64,000 nucleotides of DNA from an uncultured Collinsella sp. (GTDB taxonomy: Bacteria; Actinomycetota; Coriobacteriia; Coriobacteriales; Coriobacteriaceae), in assembly GCA_900541725.1 (NCBI GenBank), contig UQLB01000010.1, positions 10,135-74,134 on the forward strand, written 5' to 3'. Made by a program: the position numbers and the translations under genes. This document shows positions 17,246 to 26,667 of this stretch, one piece after another. The notes below the pieces were generated by a model, which worked only from the letters and a program-made list of their open reading frames with translations, had not been told where the DNA came from and did not search any database. Numbering within the stretch: the stretch's first letter is position 1; every line of letters begins with the position of its first letter.

Positions 17246-20200
17246 ATGGTCTCTCGTATCTACGTGGAGAAGAAACCCGGGTTCGACGTCGAGGCTCAGC
17301 AGCTCAAGGGCGAGCTGACCGAGATCCTCGGCATTCAGGGCATCGAGGCCCTGAGGATCATCAACCGCTACGACGTCGAGGGCATCGACGAGGAGCTCTT
17401 CCGCTCTTGCGTCCCGACCGTCTTTAGCGAGCCCCAGGTCGATGTGACCTATGACGAGCTCCCCGCAAGCGATGGCGCCGTCTTTGCCGTCGAATTCCTG
17501 CCTGGCCAGTTTGACCAGCGCGCCGACTCCGCCAGCGAGTGCGTGCAGCTCATCAGCCAGGGCGAGCGCCCCGCCGTGCGCTCCGCCAAGGTCTATATGA
17601 TCTCGGGCGACTTGGACGAGGCCGCCATCGAGGCCATCAAGCACTACGTGGTGAACCCCGTCGAGGCGCGCATCGCCTCGCTCGACCTGCCCGAGACGCT
17701 GTACATGGAGACCCCCGAGCCCCAGCCCGTCGAGGTGCTCGACGGCTTCCGCGAGCTCGATGAGGCCGGCCTCGCCGCCTTTATTTCCGAGCGCGGTCTT
17801 GCCATGGACGAAGCGGACATCGCCTTCTGCCAGCAGTACTTCCGCGACGAGGATCGCGATCCCACCATCACCGAGATCCGCGTGATCGACACCTACTGGT
17901 CCGATCACTGCCGCCACACCACCTTCGGCACCGTCCTGGACAACGTGACGATCGACGACGCCGTGGTGCAGCAGGCCTTCGACCGCTACATGGAGATGCG
18001 CCACGAGCTCGGTCGCGACGCCAAGCCCGTCTGCCTCATGGACATGGGCACCATCGGCGCCAAGTACCTTAAGAAGACCGGCGTCATGACCGATGTCGAC
18101 GAGTCCGAGGAGATCAACGCCTGCACCGTCAAGGTGAAGGTCGATGTCGACGGCGAGGACCAGGACTGGCTGTTCCTGTTTAAGAACGAGACCCACAACC
18201 ACCCGACCGAGATCGAGCCCTTCGGCGGTGCCGCCACCTGCGTGGGCGGCGCCATCCGCGACCCGCTCTCGGGCCGCAGCTACGTGTACCAGGCCATGCG
18301 TGTCACCGGCGCCGGCGACCCCACCGTCCCGGTTTCCGAGACGCTCGAGGGCAAGCTGCCGCAGCGCAAGCTCGTAACCACCGCCGCCGCCGGCTACTCC
18401 AGCTACGGCAACCAGATCGGCCTTGCCACCGGCCAGGTCAACGAGCTCTATCACCCCGGCTACGTGGCCAAGCGCATGGAGGTCGGCGCCGTCGTGGGCG
18501 CTACCCCGGCAAACCACGTGCGTCGCGAGTGCCCCGCCCCCACCGACAAGATCATCCTGCTGGGCGGCCGTACCGGCCGTGACGGCATCGGCGGTGCCAC
18601 CGGCTCCTCCAAGACCCAGAACACCGAGTCCATCGAGACCTCGGGTGCCGAGGTCCAGAAGGGCAACGCCCCGGTCGAGCGCAAGCTGCAGCGTCTGTTC
18701 CGCCGCGGCGATGCCTGCCGTCTGATCAAGCGCTGCAACGACTTTGGCGCCGGCGGCGTCTCGGTCGCCGTGGGCGAGCTTGCCGACGGCCTGTATGTCG
18801 ACCTGGACACCGTGACCAAGAAGTACGACGGCTTGGACGGCACCGAGCTCGCCATCTCCGAGTCCCAGGAGCGTATGGCCTGCGCCGTCGCCGACGGTGA
18901 CGTCGAGGAGTTCATGGGCTACGCCGCTGAGGAGAACCTCGAGGCGACCGTTATCGCCGAGGTTACCGCCGAGCCGCGCATGCGCATGGCCTGGAACGGT
19001 GTCGCCATCGTCGACCTGTCCCGCGAGTTCCTCAACTCCAACGGTGCACCCAAGCACCAGGTCGCCCATGTGTGCGCCCGCAGCGTATGGCAGCCCAGCT
19101 GGGCCGGTACCACGCTTGCCGAGCGCATGACCTCGCTTGTCACCGACCTCAACGTTGCCTCCAACAAGGGCCTTTCCGAGCGCTTCGACTCCACCATCGG
19201 TGCCGCAACCGTGCTCATGCCCTTTGGCGGCAAGACGCAGCTCACCCCGAGCTCGGCCATGGTCGCCAAGTTCCCCGTGGACGGCGAGACCACCACGGCA
19301 AGCGCCATGGCATGGGGCTTCAACCCCTACCTGATGGAAGCCGACCAGTTTGCCGGCGCCTACCTGTCCGTGGTCGAGTCCATCGCCAAGCTCGTGGCTG
19401 CCGGCTTTGAGCACAAGCGCGCCTATCTCTCCTTCCAGGAGTACTTCGAGCGTCTGCGCACCGAGGCCGAACGCTGGGGCAAGCCCACGGCGGCCGTCCT
19501 GGGCGCCCTCATGGCCCAAGTCGACCTTGGTGCCGGCGCCATCGGTGGCAAGGATTCCATGAGCGGCTCGTTTGAGGACGAAGCCGGCGAGCTCAACGTT
19601 CCGCCGACTCTGATCAGCTTCGCTGTGGCCGTGGGCCGCGCGGCGCGCGCCGTCTCCCCTGAGTTCAAGGGCCTGACGCACCGCGTCGTCCGCATCGCCC
19701 CCGCTACCTACGGCGAGGACTACCGACCCGACGCCCAGCAGCTGCTCGCCGCGTTTGACGCCGTCGAGGCGCTCACTGCTACCGGCGACGCCCTGGCCGT
19801 CTCCACGCCCGGCTACGGCTGCGGCGCCGAGAGCCTCTTTAAGATGTGTGTCGGCAACCAGATCGGTGTCGAGCTTGCCGAGGATGTGGACGTGGAGAGC
19901 CTCTTCACCCCGCTCTACGGCAGCTTTATCGTCGAGCTCGCCGAGGACGCCGAGCTACCCGAGGTCGCCGACGGCGTTGTCGTCGAGCCCCTGGGCACCA
20001 CCGTCGAGGGCTATGTCATCGACACCGGCTCTGAGGTCATCGAGCTCGCCGAGCTCCAGGAAGCCTGGGAGAGCGGCATCGAGGGCGTCTTCGCCTACCG
20101 CAGCGCCGGCGAGACCCCCGAGGTCGAGACCATCGACTTCCGCGCCAAGGACATCCACGTATACGGCGGCGCCAAGATCGCCCGTCCGCGCGTGATCATC

Positions 20201-20992
20201 CCCGTGTTCCCCGGCAACAACTGCGAGTACGACAGCGCCCGCGCCTTCCGTGCCGCCGGTGCCGAGGCCGACACCTTCGTGATCAACAACCTCACGCCCG
20301 AGGCCATCGCCGAGAGCACCCACGAGCTTGCCCGCCGCATCCGTGCAAGCCAGATCGTCATGATCCCCGGCGGCTTTTCGGGCGGTGACGAGCCCGACGG
20401 CTCCGCCAAGTTCATCACGGCGTTCTTCCGCGCTCCCGAGGTCACCGAGGCAGTCCGCGACCTGCTCCAGGCCCGCGACGGCCTGATGCTGGGCATCTGC
20501 AACGGCTTCCAGGCCCTGGTCAAGCTCGGCCTGGTGCCCTACGGCGACATCGTCGACGCCACGCCCGATGCGCCCACGCTGACGTTCAACACCATCGGTC
20601 GCCATCAGAGCCGCCTGGTGCGCACCCGCATCTCGTCCAACCTGTCCCCGTGGCTGTCGCAGTGCAGCCTCGACGACCCCTACACCGTCGCCATCAGCCA
20701 CGGCGAGGGCCGCTTTGTCGCCAATGACGAAGTGCTCGCCCAGCTGATCGCCAACGGCCAGGTCGCCACGCAGTACGTGGGCGAGGACGGCAAGCCCAGC
20801 ATGGATCTTTCCGTCAACCCCAACGGCTCCGCACTCGCCATCGAGGGCATCACGAGCCCCGACGGCCGCGTTCTGGGCAAGATGGGCCATGCCGAGCGTC
20901 GCGGCGACAACCTGTACCGCAACGTGCCCGAGCATGTCCCCGGCGACAAGTTCATGCCGATCTTTGAGAGCGGCGTAGCCTACTTCGCTTAA
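17246..20992 (+). CDS. purL: Phosphoribosylformylglycinamidine synthase (single-chain PurL with glutaminase domain)
   Basis: 1248 residues. It converts FGAR, ATP and glutamine to FGAM in purine synthesis. Order: N-terminal PurS-like region, two AIRS/PurM-type ATP-grasp halves (SDHCRHTTF near 210 and the ETHNHPTEIEPFGGAATCVGG stretch near 310-330), and a C-terminal class I glutaminase with VFPGNNCEYD, MIPGGFSGGDEPDG and nucleophile Cys near 1084 in GICNGFQ; His-Glu are in ISHGEGRF. This is the fused form seen in Clostridia and Coriobacteria rather than separate PurS/PurL/PurQ. The start follows GGAAGGCAGG. The frame is open 36 codons upstream without similarity. Confidence 0.96.
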   Translation: MVSRIYVEKKPGFDVEAQQLKGELTEILGIQGIEALRIINRYDVEGIDEELFRSCVPTVFSEPQVDVTYDELPASDGAVFAVEFLPGQFDQRADSASECVQLISQGERPAVRSAKVYMISGDLDEAAIEAIKHYVVNPVEARIASLDLPETLYMETPEPQPVEVLDGFRELDEAGLAAFISERGLAMDEADIAFCQQYFRDEDRDPTITEIRVIDTYWSDHCRHTTFGTVLDNVTIDDAVVQQAFDRYMEMRHELGRDAKPVCLMDMGTIGAKYLKKTGVMTDVDESEEINACTVKVKVDVDGEDQDWLFLFKNETHNHPTEIEPFGGAATCVGGAIRDPLSGRSYVYQAMRVTGAGDPTVPVSETLEGKLPQRKLVTTAAAGYSSYGNQIGLATGQVNELYHPGYVAKRMEVGAVVGATPANHVRRECPAPTDKIILLGGRTGRDGIGGATGSSKTQNTESIETSGAEVQKGNAPVERKLQRLFRRGDACRLIKRCNDFGAGGVSVAVGELADGLYVDLDTVTKKYDGLDGTELAISESQERMACAVADGDVEEFMGYAAEENLEATVIAEVTAEPRMRMAWNGVAIVDLSREFLNSNGAPKHQVAHVCARSVWQPSWAGTTLAERMTSLVTDLNVASNKGLSERFDSTIGAATVLMPFGGKTQLTPSSAMVAKFPVDGETTTASAMAWGFNPYLMEADQFAGAYLSVVESIAKLVAAGFEHKRAYLSFQEYFERLRTEAERWGKPTAAVLGALMAQVDLGAGAIGGKDSMSGSFEDEAGELNVPPTLISFAVAVGRAARAVSPEFKGLTHRVVRIAPATYGEDYRPDAQQLLAAFDAVEALTATGDALAVSTPGYGCGAESLFKMCVGNQIGVELAEDVDVESLFTPLYGSFIVELAEDAELPEVADGVVVEPLGTTVEGYVIDTGSEVIELAELQEAWESGIEGVFAYRSAGETPEVETIDFRAKDIHVYGGAKIARPRVIIPVFPGNNCEYDSARAFRAAGAEADTFVINNLTPEAIAESTHELARRIRASQIVMIPGGFSGGDEPDGSAKFITAFFRAPEVTEAVRDLLQARDGLMLGICNGFQALVKLGLVPYGDIVDATPDAPTLTFNTIGRHQSRLVRTRISSNLSPWLSQCSLDDPYTVAISHGEGRFVANDEVLAQLIANGQVATQYVGEDGKPSMDLSVNPNGSALAIEGITSPDGRVLGKMGHAERRGDNLYRNVPEHVPGDKFMPIFESGVAYFA

Positions 20993-21028
20993 ACCTTTCC
21001 CATCGGGTACAATCCCTTCGGGTAACAA

Positions 21029-21066
21029 CACCCGCCACCGGCACGCCCGGTGGCGGGTTCTTTTTT
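21029..21066 (+). terminator. Terminator after purL
   Basis: ACCCGCCACCGG pairs with CCGGTGGCGGGT over a short loop, followed by TTCTTTTTT. The next gene begins only 26 bp later, so its promoter may lie inside or before this element. Confidence 0.88.
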
Positions 21067-21092
21067 ATTTGCGCGTATGGGAGAAGAACATC

Positions 21093-22028
21093 ATGGAAAG
21101 CCGCAAGCCGTATCTCGCCACTCTGCCCGGACTCATCCTGGGTTGCCTCGTCTGCTGCGCGCTCTGGGGGTCGGCTTTCCCCTGCATCAAGATCGGTTAC
21201 GAGCTGTTTGGTATCCCGGCGCACGATAGCGCCTCGCAGCTACTCTTTGCAGGTTTGCGCTTCACACTTGCCGGTATCCTGGTTATCGCCGGTATGAGTG
21301 CAGCCCAGCGCCGCCCGCTCGTCCCACAGGCACGCGATATCAAGCCCATCTTTATCTTGTCGCTCTTCCAGACTATCGGGCAGTACTTCTTTTTCTATCT
21401 GGGTCTCTCGCGCGCCAGCGCCATGTCGAGCTCCATCATCGAGGCCAGCGCCAACTTCCTCGCAATCCTCTTTGCCGCCCTGGCATTTCACACCGAGAAG
21501 CTCAATACGGCCAAGGTGCTTGGCTGTGCGCTGGGCTTTGCCGGCGTCGCGCTCGTCAACCTCTCGGGCGCAGATGGCACCTTTGGCTTTACGCTCGATG
21601 GCGAGGGCTTTATCCTAGCCTCCACTGTCGCGGGTGCTCTTTCGACCTGCCTGATCGGTATCTTCTCGCGCGAGCACGACGGCGTCTTGCTTGCCGGGTG
21701 GCAGTTCTTGGTCGGCGGCCTGATCCTCACCGCCATCGGCTTTTTGATGGGTGACGCGCTCTCCCCCACAGCGATTGTCCCCGCCATCGCGCTCATCATC
21801 TACATGGCGCTTATCTCCGCGGTCGCGTACTCGCTGTGGTCCCGCCTGCTCGCCGTCAACCCCGTCAGCCGCGTCTCTATCTTTGGATTTATGAACCCCG
21901 TCTTTGGTGTGGTGCTGAGCGCGCTGCTGCTCGACGAGGGCGCTGGCACGAGCCTCGTTACCGTCATCGTTGCCCTGCTGTTGGTCTGCGGCGGCATCAT
22001 CATCGTCAACAAACCCAAAAAAGCCTAG
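21093..22028 (+). CDS. EamA/DMT-family transporter (RhaT/YdcZ-like exporter)
   Basis: 311 residues with ten hydrophobic segments in two EamA repeats (about 10-155 and 165-305). Signatures of the family: ALWGSAFPCIKIGYE near the first segment, LGLSRASAMSSSIIEASANFLAILFA, and FGFMNPVFGVVLSALLLDEG in the second repeat. Drug/metabolite transporters of this kind usually export amino acids or other metabolites; no substrate is indicated. Ribosome binding site GGGAGAAG. It ends with a basic KPKKA tail in the cytoplasm. Confidence 0.88.
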   Translation: MESRKPYLATLPGLILGCLVCCALWGSAFPCIKIGYELFGIPAHDSASQLLFAGLRFTLAGILVIAGMSAAQRRPLVPQARDIKPIFILSLFQTIGQYFFFYLGLSRASAMSSSIIEASANFLAILFAALAFHTEKLNTAKVLGCALGFAGVALVNLSGADGTFGFTLDGEGFILASTVAGALSTCLIGIFSREHDGVLLAGWQFLVGGLILTAIGFLMGDALSPTAIVPAIALIIYMALISAVAYSLWSRLLAVNPVSRVSIFGFMNPVFGVVLSALLLDEGAGTSLVTVIVALLLVCGGIIIVNKPKKA

Positions 22029-22175
22029 CGAGCTCACCTTTTTAGGGAGGGCCTTCAAACACTTTAGCTTAATGGAGTGCACTGGTTCTCGTTGATTTCG
22101 TACCGAGTCGCAGCGGCAGACGCCCGCCTTGCCGCACCGCGCCCGGGCATTATGGCCGGTGGCCCCCACAAACGC

Positions 22176-22218
22176 AAAAGGGGCGCACGACCATCGCAAC
22201 GGTCGTGTGCCCCTTTTC
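22176..22218. terminator. Bidirectional terminator between EamA and GGDEF genes
   Basis: AAAAGGGGCGCACGACC pairs with GGTCGTGTGCCCCTTTT around an 8-base loop; the A and T runs at each end allow use from both sides. Confidence 0.88.
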
Positions 22219-23361
22219 CTAGCGTATCTGAACGCCGGCTTTCTTTTTCTCGGCCTTGACACGGTAGAGTTCCGTGTCGGCGGCGCGAAGCAGGTTTTGC
22301 CAGGTATCAATACCATCGCCGACCCGCGCGCAACCGATGGACATCCGCAATGCATACGGCACCTCGGCATGCGCGAGCTCGTCGTTGATTGTCGCGCACA
22401 GATGCATGATATCCTGTTCCGCCGCTGCCTTTTGGAGCACCACGAACTCATCGCCACCATAACGCGCGATAAAGCCACCAGACGCCGAGCAGACCTCTTT
22501 GAGCGCAGCGGATATTACCTGAAGAGCATGGTCGCCCTCCACATGTCCATAGCGATCGTTAATCTGCTTAAAGCCGTCAGCGTCCATCATAAGCAGATAC
22601 ACATCTTCGGCCTGATCCACATTTGAAAAGAGCGACAGCATATAGGTCTCAAAACGGTTGCGGTTGTTGAGTCCAGTCAACGGGTCAGTCGAGATCAGTT
22701 GCTCCTGGCAGATGATATAGAGCAGCAACATGCTAATCATTATGCCGACACAAAGGCCAGGCACCGAGTATACGATCTGAAAGGTACCGCCCACCAGAGC
22801 GGGAACCGCAAAAAAGGCGAGGGTGCGATAAATGGCCTTCTTTTGCAGGCTTTCGACTTTTCGAGCCTGAATAAAGGCATGCAAGGACGTATATATGACG
22901 TAGCAGTAGCTAACGATAGGCTGAATCATATAAAGCGCTCCGCGACGATATACGCCCCGCGCATCGATATAGAACATAGTGTGCGTCCAGTAGCTGGTAA
23001 ATGCCAACACGACCACCAATGCGGTTGGCAACGTTAAAAGTACCACCCTATAGGGCGTGGTCAGGAGCCGCGAGCCCTGCATCGTCTCGGAATAGAAAAA
23101 CCAAATGAGGCACGCGATGGCGAACAGCGAAAACGAAACCGCGTTGGAAATCCAGTTGGCCGTGATGCCTACAGGAGTGCTCACGCCGTCCGAGAGCGTC
23201 CAGATCATATCGAAGAAAATGTAGGCAGCAGACGTGTAGCCCAGCATGCTAAACAAAAGCTGCTGGGTGCTCGAGAACAGGGAGCGACGGCTTCGTACGG
23301 CAAGCCCGATAAGAATAATCATGCATAGCAGGAATATCTCGATCTTGAGTGCCTTAACCAC
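22219..23361 (-). CDS. Membrane-bound diguanylate cyclase (GGDEF domain)
   Basis: About 380 residues: six to seven membrane segments (about 5-220) of the 7TM-sensor type, then a GGDEF domain (about 225-380) starting with DPLTGLNNRNRFETY and with an intact RYGGDEF active site near residues 300-306. It should make cyclic di-GMP in response to an envelope or membrane signal. No RxxD inhibitory site is seen five residues ahead of GGDEF, so product inhibition may be absent. The start used is a GTG with AAGGGATGG nine bases upstream; a TTG six codons earlier is also open. Single gene, 3' end at the bidirectional terminator. Confidence 0.88.
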   Translation of the reverse strand: MVKALKIEIFLLCMIILIGLAVRSRRSLFSSTQQLLFSMLGYTSAAYIFFDMIWTLSDGVSTPVGITANWISNAVSFSLFAIACLIWFFYSETMQGSRLLTTPYRVVLLTLPTALVVVLAFTSYWTHTMFYIDARGVYRRGALYMIQPIVSYCYVIYTSLHAFIQARKVESLQKKAIYRTLAFFAVPALVGGTFQIVYSVPGLCVGIMISMLLLYIICQEQLISTDPLTGLNNRNRFETYMLSLFSNVDQAEDVYLLMMDADGFKQINDRYGHVEGDHALQVISAALKEVCSASGGFIARYGGDEFVVLQKAAAEQDIMHLCATINDELAHAEVPYALRMSIGCARVGDGIDTWQNLLRAADTELYRVKAEKKKAGVQIR

Positions 23362-23460
23362 TAGACGCCATCCCTTCAATATCCAAGTGGTCGGAATCGC
23401 CCAATTCGAACCTGGGCAATAAACACCCCTTACTCCGTAGGGGTAAAGGGAATAATAGCA

Positions 23461-23504
23461 GAGCGCCCGAACGTCACTGCAAGACAGCTCTCGTTCGGGC
23501 GCTC
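23461..23504 (-). terminator. Inverted repeat downstream of the KdgT-type permease gene
   Basis: GAGCGCCCGAACG and CGTTCGGGCGCTC form a perfect 13-bp repeat with an 18-base loop, placed about 45 bp past the permease stop. Only a scattered T tract follows on the minus strand, so the terminator role is moderate. Confidence 0.6.
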
Positions 23505-23549
23505 AAACGGCGCGAGTTGCACGCCGGAATCATTGATGGGTATCGATTG

Positions 23550-24572
23550 CTACTCGCCATCGATGTCGGTCGCGACAGCCTCTTCGATGGCCTCGACACC
23601 GGCAGGCGACAGGTCTTCCTTGCCCTGGCAGAACTTCTTATCGACCCAGCCAGTCAGAATCGGAGCCATGATCGCCGTGATGATAACGGCGGTGGCGATC
23701 TGAGCGTACGCGGTGGGCGCAAGCTCGGCGTAGCGCGGTGCGACCTCGGCGAGGGCAACCGGTGTGGTCATAGCCGTGCCGGCAATGGTGGAGCAAGCCA
23801 CAGCGGCCTTGCCATTGCCGCCGCACAGACGCTCGAACGCAAAGGTGATGGGACCGACGACAAACAGCGTGACAAGGCCCAGCAAGATGCCGGAAATACC
23901 GCCGGTGATAAAGCTCGACAGGCTCATGGACGCACCGAGCTGAAATCCGATGACGGCAATCGCGGGATTGGCACCGGGAACCAGCAAGTTCTTGATAAAC
24001 GGGAACAGGTTGCCCAGAACCATGCCAATAACGAGTGGCAAGATGGAGCCGATAATGGTGCCAATGGGAATGTTGGCGAGGCCGGAAACACCGAGGATGA
24101 TCATCGTGACGGCGGGGCCAGCCGTAAAGAACAGGATACCGACGGCGCCCTGCTCGGACTCATCGCCGAACTCGCCCATGATACCCGTATAGAGCGCCAT
24201 GTTGCAAAACGTGATGCCGCCGATGATAGACACGGAGCTCAGACCCAGGAAGTTGTCGTTAAAGAAATATGCTACGCCCAGGCCGAGAGCCGCTGCGACG
24301 ACCAGCTTGGGGATCAGCACGACGATACCGGTCTTGATGGCACCCGGCGTGGACTTAAAGCTGATGCCGGCGCCCACAAACAGCAGGATCGCGGCGACGA
24401 TGGTATTGGAGCCACCGCGGCAGGCAGCCGTAAAGAAGCCGCCGATCTCAAAAACCTGCGGGCAGAAGGTGTTGAGCAAAAGACCGACGATCATCGGATA
24501 GATCATGATGTCGCCCGGGATGCGCGGGACCTTGAATTTCTTTTGCTCGTTGGCGGTCGCTTCCTGTGCCAT
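23550..24572 (-). CDS. 2-keto-3-deoxygluconate permease family transporter (KdgT-like)
   Basis: 340 residues with about ten hydrophobic segments. Family signs are the opening VPRIPGDIMIYPMIVGLLLNTF, GAGISFKSTPGAIKTG, and PVALAEVAPRYAELAPTAYAQIATAVIITAIMAPILT near the end. KdgT imports 2-keto-3-deoxygluconate with protons during pectin or uronate breakdown; no uronate catabolic genes are nearby, so the real substrate may be another keto acid. The start (MAQEAT) has a TGGGGG site. The gene stands alone, separated by 150 bp from azlD. Confidence 0.85.
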   Translation of the reverse strand: MAQEATANEQKKFKVPRIPGDIMIYPMIVGLLLNTFCPQVFEIGGFFTAACRGGSNTIVAAILLFVGAGISFKSTPGAIKTGIVVLIPKLVVAAALGLGVAYFFNDNFLGLSSVSIIGGITFCNMALYTGIMGEFGDESEQGAVGILFFTAGPAVTMIILGVSGLANIPIGTIIGSILPLVIGMVLGNLFPFIKNLLVPGANPAIAVIGFQLGASMSLSSFITGGISGILLGLVTLFVVGPITFAFERLCGGNGKAAVACSTIAGTAMTTPVALAEVAPRYAELAPTAYAQIATAVIITAIMAPILTGWVDKKFCQGKEDLSPAGVEAIEEAVATDIDGE

Positions 24573-24722
24573 GAAACCCCCATTTCCGCTGACGGGGTAC
24601 AAAAGCCCACGTCACGCTTTGCTACAGTAAAGTTTGACCATGGTACCAGAAGAAATAGACCAGCTCGGTGAAAAATTCGACAAGTTGGGATGGAACGAGA
24701 TTCGGCGCCCGCGACGCCACCC

Positions 24723-25046
24723 CTATATAAGGCTCAAGACGATATAGAGTACGATGCCCGAGACGCAGCACCACAGCATCGATTTTGTCTTGACCGCCAC
24801 GACCACGACGCCGGCGGCCGCAATCCAGGGAACCAAGGCAGGCCAGAGCCCCGCGTCGAACGCGCCGGGACTCACCAAGTCGTTGGCGACCAGCGCGGCA
24901 AAGGCAGCGGGCGGGATATAGCCCAGGGCCTCGGTAATGCGGGGCGACAGGGTCCGCCCGCGCAAGGCGAACGCCGGCGCGATGCGAAAGAACGCGATAG
25001 CAGCCCACGACGACAGCCACAGAACCAAGAACTCGTTAACGGGCAT
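24723..25046 (-). CDS. azlD: AzlD-family branched-chain amino-acid exporter small subunit
   Basis: 107 residues with four hydrophobic helices, beginning MPVNEFLVLWLSSWAAIAFF and containing ALRGRTLSPRITEALGYIPPAAFAAL, the conserved part of AzlD. It pairs with AzlC to export branched-chain amino acids or analogues. Its start overlaps the 3' end of azlC by 11 bp, typical for the pair. A longer open frame upstream lies inside azlC and is not used. Confidence 0.88.
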   Translation of the reverse strand: MPVNEFLVLWLSSWAAIAFFRIAPAFALRGRTLSPRITEALGYIPPAAFAALVANDLVSPGAFDAGLWPALVPWIAAAGVVVVAVKTKSMLWCCVSGIVLYIVLSLI

Positions 25047-25728
25047 CGCGGGCACCTCTTCCGTCAAATACAGCATCGCACGCCAGCGCAATGGCAATGC
25101 CGACCACGACGCTTGCCGGCACGGCAATATTCACGAGGCCCAAGAACTTGCATACGGCGACGGACACCGCGCCCGAAACCGCCGCGACAACGTTGCCGCG
25201 CGACAGCCGCTGCGAAAAGAGCAGGCAGATAAAGAGCGAGGTGCAGACAAAGGCTGCAATGGCGGTGGGAACATCGACAACGGCGCCGACGATGGCGCCC
25301 ATCGTACACGATACGCCCCATGTTGCGATAAGGATCACATTGAGCACAAAGGACTCGCGCGGGCCCCAATCCTCCCCTTCAACCAACTTGGCAAGCGAGA
25401 TGCCATATGCCTCCTCGGTAAGTGTCGCGGCAACAGCCAGCGTCTGACGCTTCGAGGCACCCGTCAGATGCGGCGCGATCGATGCCGAGTAAAGCGCAAA
25501 GCGCGAGGAGATGGCAGCGACGCTCGCGACGATCGATGCTGCAGGCACGCCCGCCAGCCACAGGTTGCAGATCATAAACTGGCCGCTGCCCGTCACAAAC
25601 GTGCCGCTCAGAGCAAAGACCATCCAGGGCTCCATTCCCGTCTGCCCCATGATCATTCCGCACGGCGCGCCTATTGCAACATAGGTAAGCATCACTGGCC
25701 AGACGATTTTAAAGATCCTAAGGACCAT
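25036..25728 (-). CDS. azlC: AzlC-family branched-chain amino-acid exporter large subunit
   Basis: 230 residues with seven to eight membrane segments. The AzlC hallmarks are GAPCGMIMGQTGMEPWMVFALSGTFVTGSGQFM and LTEEAYGISLA. The start (MVLRIFK) is preceded by TGGGAGTGGC; the frame extends 78 codons further upstream into non-coding sequence and should not be used. Upstream lies a divergent promoter region shared with the HD-domain gene. Confidence 0.9.
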   Translation of the reverse strand: MVLRIFKIVWPVMLTYVAIGAPCGMIMGQTGMEPWMVFALSGTFVTGSGQFMICNLWLAGVPAASIVASVAAISSRFALYSASIAPHLTGASKRQTLAVAATLTEEAYGISLAKLVEGEDWGPRESFVLNVILIATWGVSCTMGAIVGAVVDVPTAIAAFVCTSLFICLLFSQRLSRGNVVAAVSGAVSVAVCKFLGLVNIAVPASVVVGIAIALACDAVFDGRGARDAR

Positions 25729-25787
25729 GCCACTCCCATTCTGGTAAGTCGTCTGCAGCGCGCCTCGCAACGCAGCAGAAATATCAA

Positions 25788-25823
25788 CCGGTGGCAATAA
25801 AGTTCGCCTACAATTGCCACCGG
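25788..25823. promoter_or_regulatory. Perfect inverted repeat over a -10-like box between azlC and the HD gene
   Basis: CCGGTGGCAAT and ATTGCCACCGG form a perfect 11-bp repeat with 14 bases between. A TACAAT hexamer (25809-25814) sits in the right half, and the HD gene begins 31 bp later. This looks like an operator across a promoter, or a 5' leader hairpin. Which regulator binds is unknown. Confidence 0.45.
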
Positions 25824-25854
25824 ATCGAAAGACACAACTTTTTAGGAAGTCATT

Positions 25855-26667
25855 ATGACAGCTATCGATCGAGACCGGGCGCGCGCGGCCTTCAAAAGCT
25901 ACACCGATGCCTACGACGCCACCAACCCACGCATCGCGCTCAAAATCGAGCATACGTACCACGTGGCCGAGGCATGCGATGCCGTAGCGCGCGAGCAGGG
26001 CTGGTCGTCAGAAGATATTGACTTGGCGTGGCTTTGCGGCCTGCTACACGATATGGGCCGCTTTGAGCAGCTGCGGCGCTGGGACACCTTTAAGGACGCC
26101 GAGAGCATGAGCCATGCAACACTGGGCGTCGAGGTCCTCTTTGGCGAGAACCCCGCCGATGCACCCGCCGTAACGAGCATCCGCGACTTTATCGATGACC
26201 CGGCAGAAGATGAGCTCATCCGAGCGAGCATTGCCTATCACAGCGATTTCCGTCTACCCGCACAGCTCGACGAGCGCACGCGGCGCTTCTGCGACATCGT
26301 GCGCGACGGCGACAAGGTCGACATTATGCGCACCATCGCCGACAGCACCGTCGATACCATCCTCAAGGTGGACGAGAAGACGTTTCTCGCCAGCCATCTC
26401 TCATCGCCGACACTTGCCGCCTTTGAGGAGCGTCGCTGCGTCTCACGCGAAGAGCGCGAGGAGCCGGCAGACTTCCTGGTAGGGCTCATCTGCTTTATGT
26501 TTGAACTTGTCTATCCCGCAAGTCGCGCGCTGGCGCGCGAGCAAGGCGATATCTACCGCCTGCTCGACGCGCCCTTTGGCATTACGCGGCCCTTCACCGA
26601 TCCCGCCACGCAAGCGACCTGGGAGCGCCTAAAGGGCGAGATGCGCGACTGGCTGGCGCGTGCCTAG
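25855..26667 (+). CDS. HD-domain phosphohydrolase-like protein
   Basis: 270 residues with the HD motif set: His in IEHTYHV (about 32-36), paired HD in LLHDMGRFEQ (about 63-66), a third His in YHSDF (about 129) and an Asp in DGDKVDI (about 152-156). These residues bind one or two metals and hydrolyse phosphate esters, often of nucleotides. No second domain is present and the substrate is unknown. The gene is convergent with etfA, and the two overlap by four bases at their stop codons. Confidence 0.85.
   Translation: MTAIDRDRARAAFKSYTDAYDATNPRIALKIEHTYHVAEACDAVAREQGWSSEDIDLAWLCGLLHDMGRFEQLRRWDTFKDAESMSHATLGVEVLFGENPADAPAVTSIRDFIDDPAEDELIRASIAYHSDFRLPAQLDERTRRFCDIVRDGDKVDIMRTIADSTVDTILKVDEKTFLASHLSSPTLAAFEERRCVSREEREEPADFLVGLICFMFELVYPASRALAREQGDIYRLLDAPFGITRPFTDPATQATWERLKGEMRDWLARA

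Noticed and set aside
17228..19681. An 817-codon open frame on the minus strand inside purL
   Set aside because: It is antisense to a complete purL with all motifs; its Gly/Val/Leu-rich composition is the shadow of third-position GC bias.
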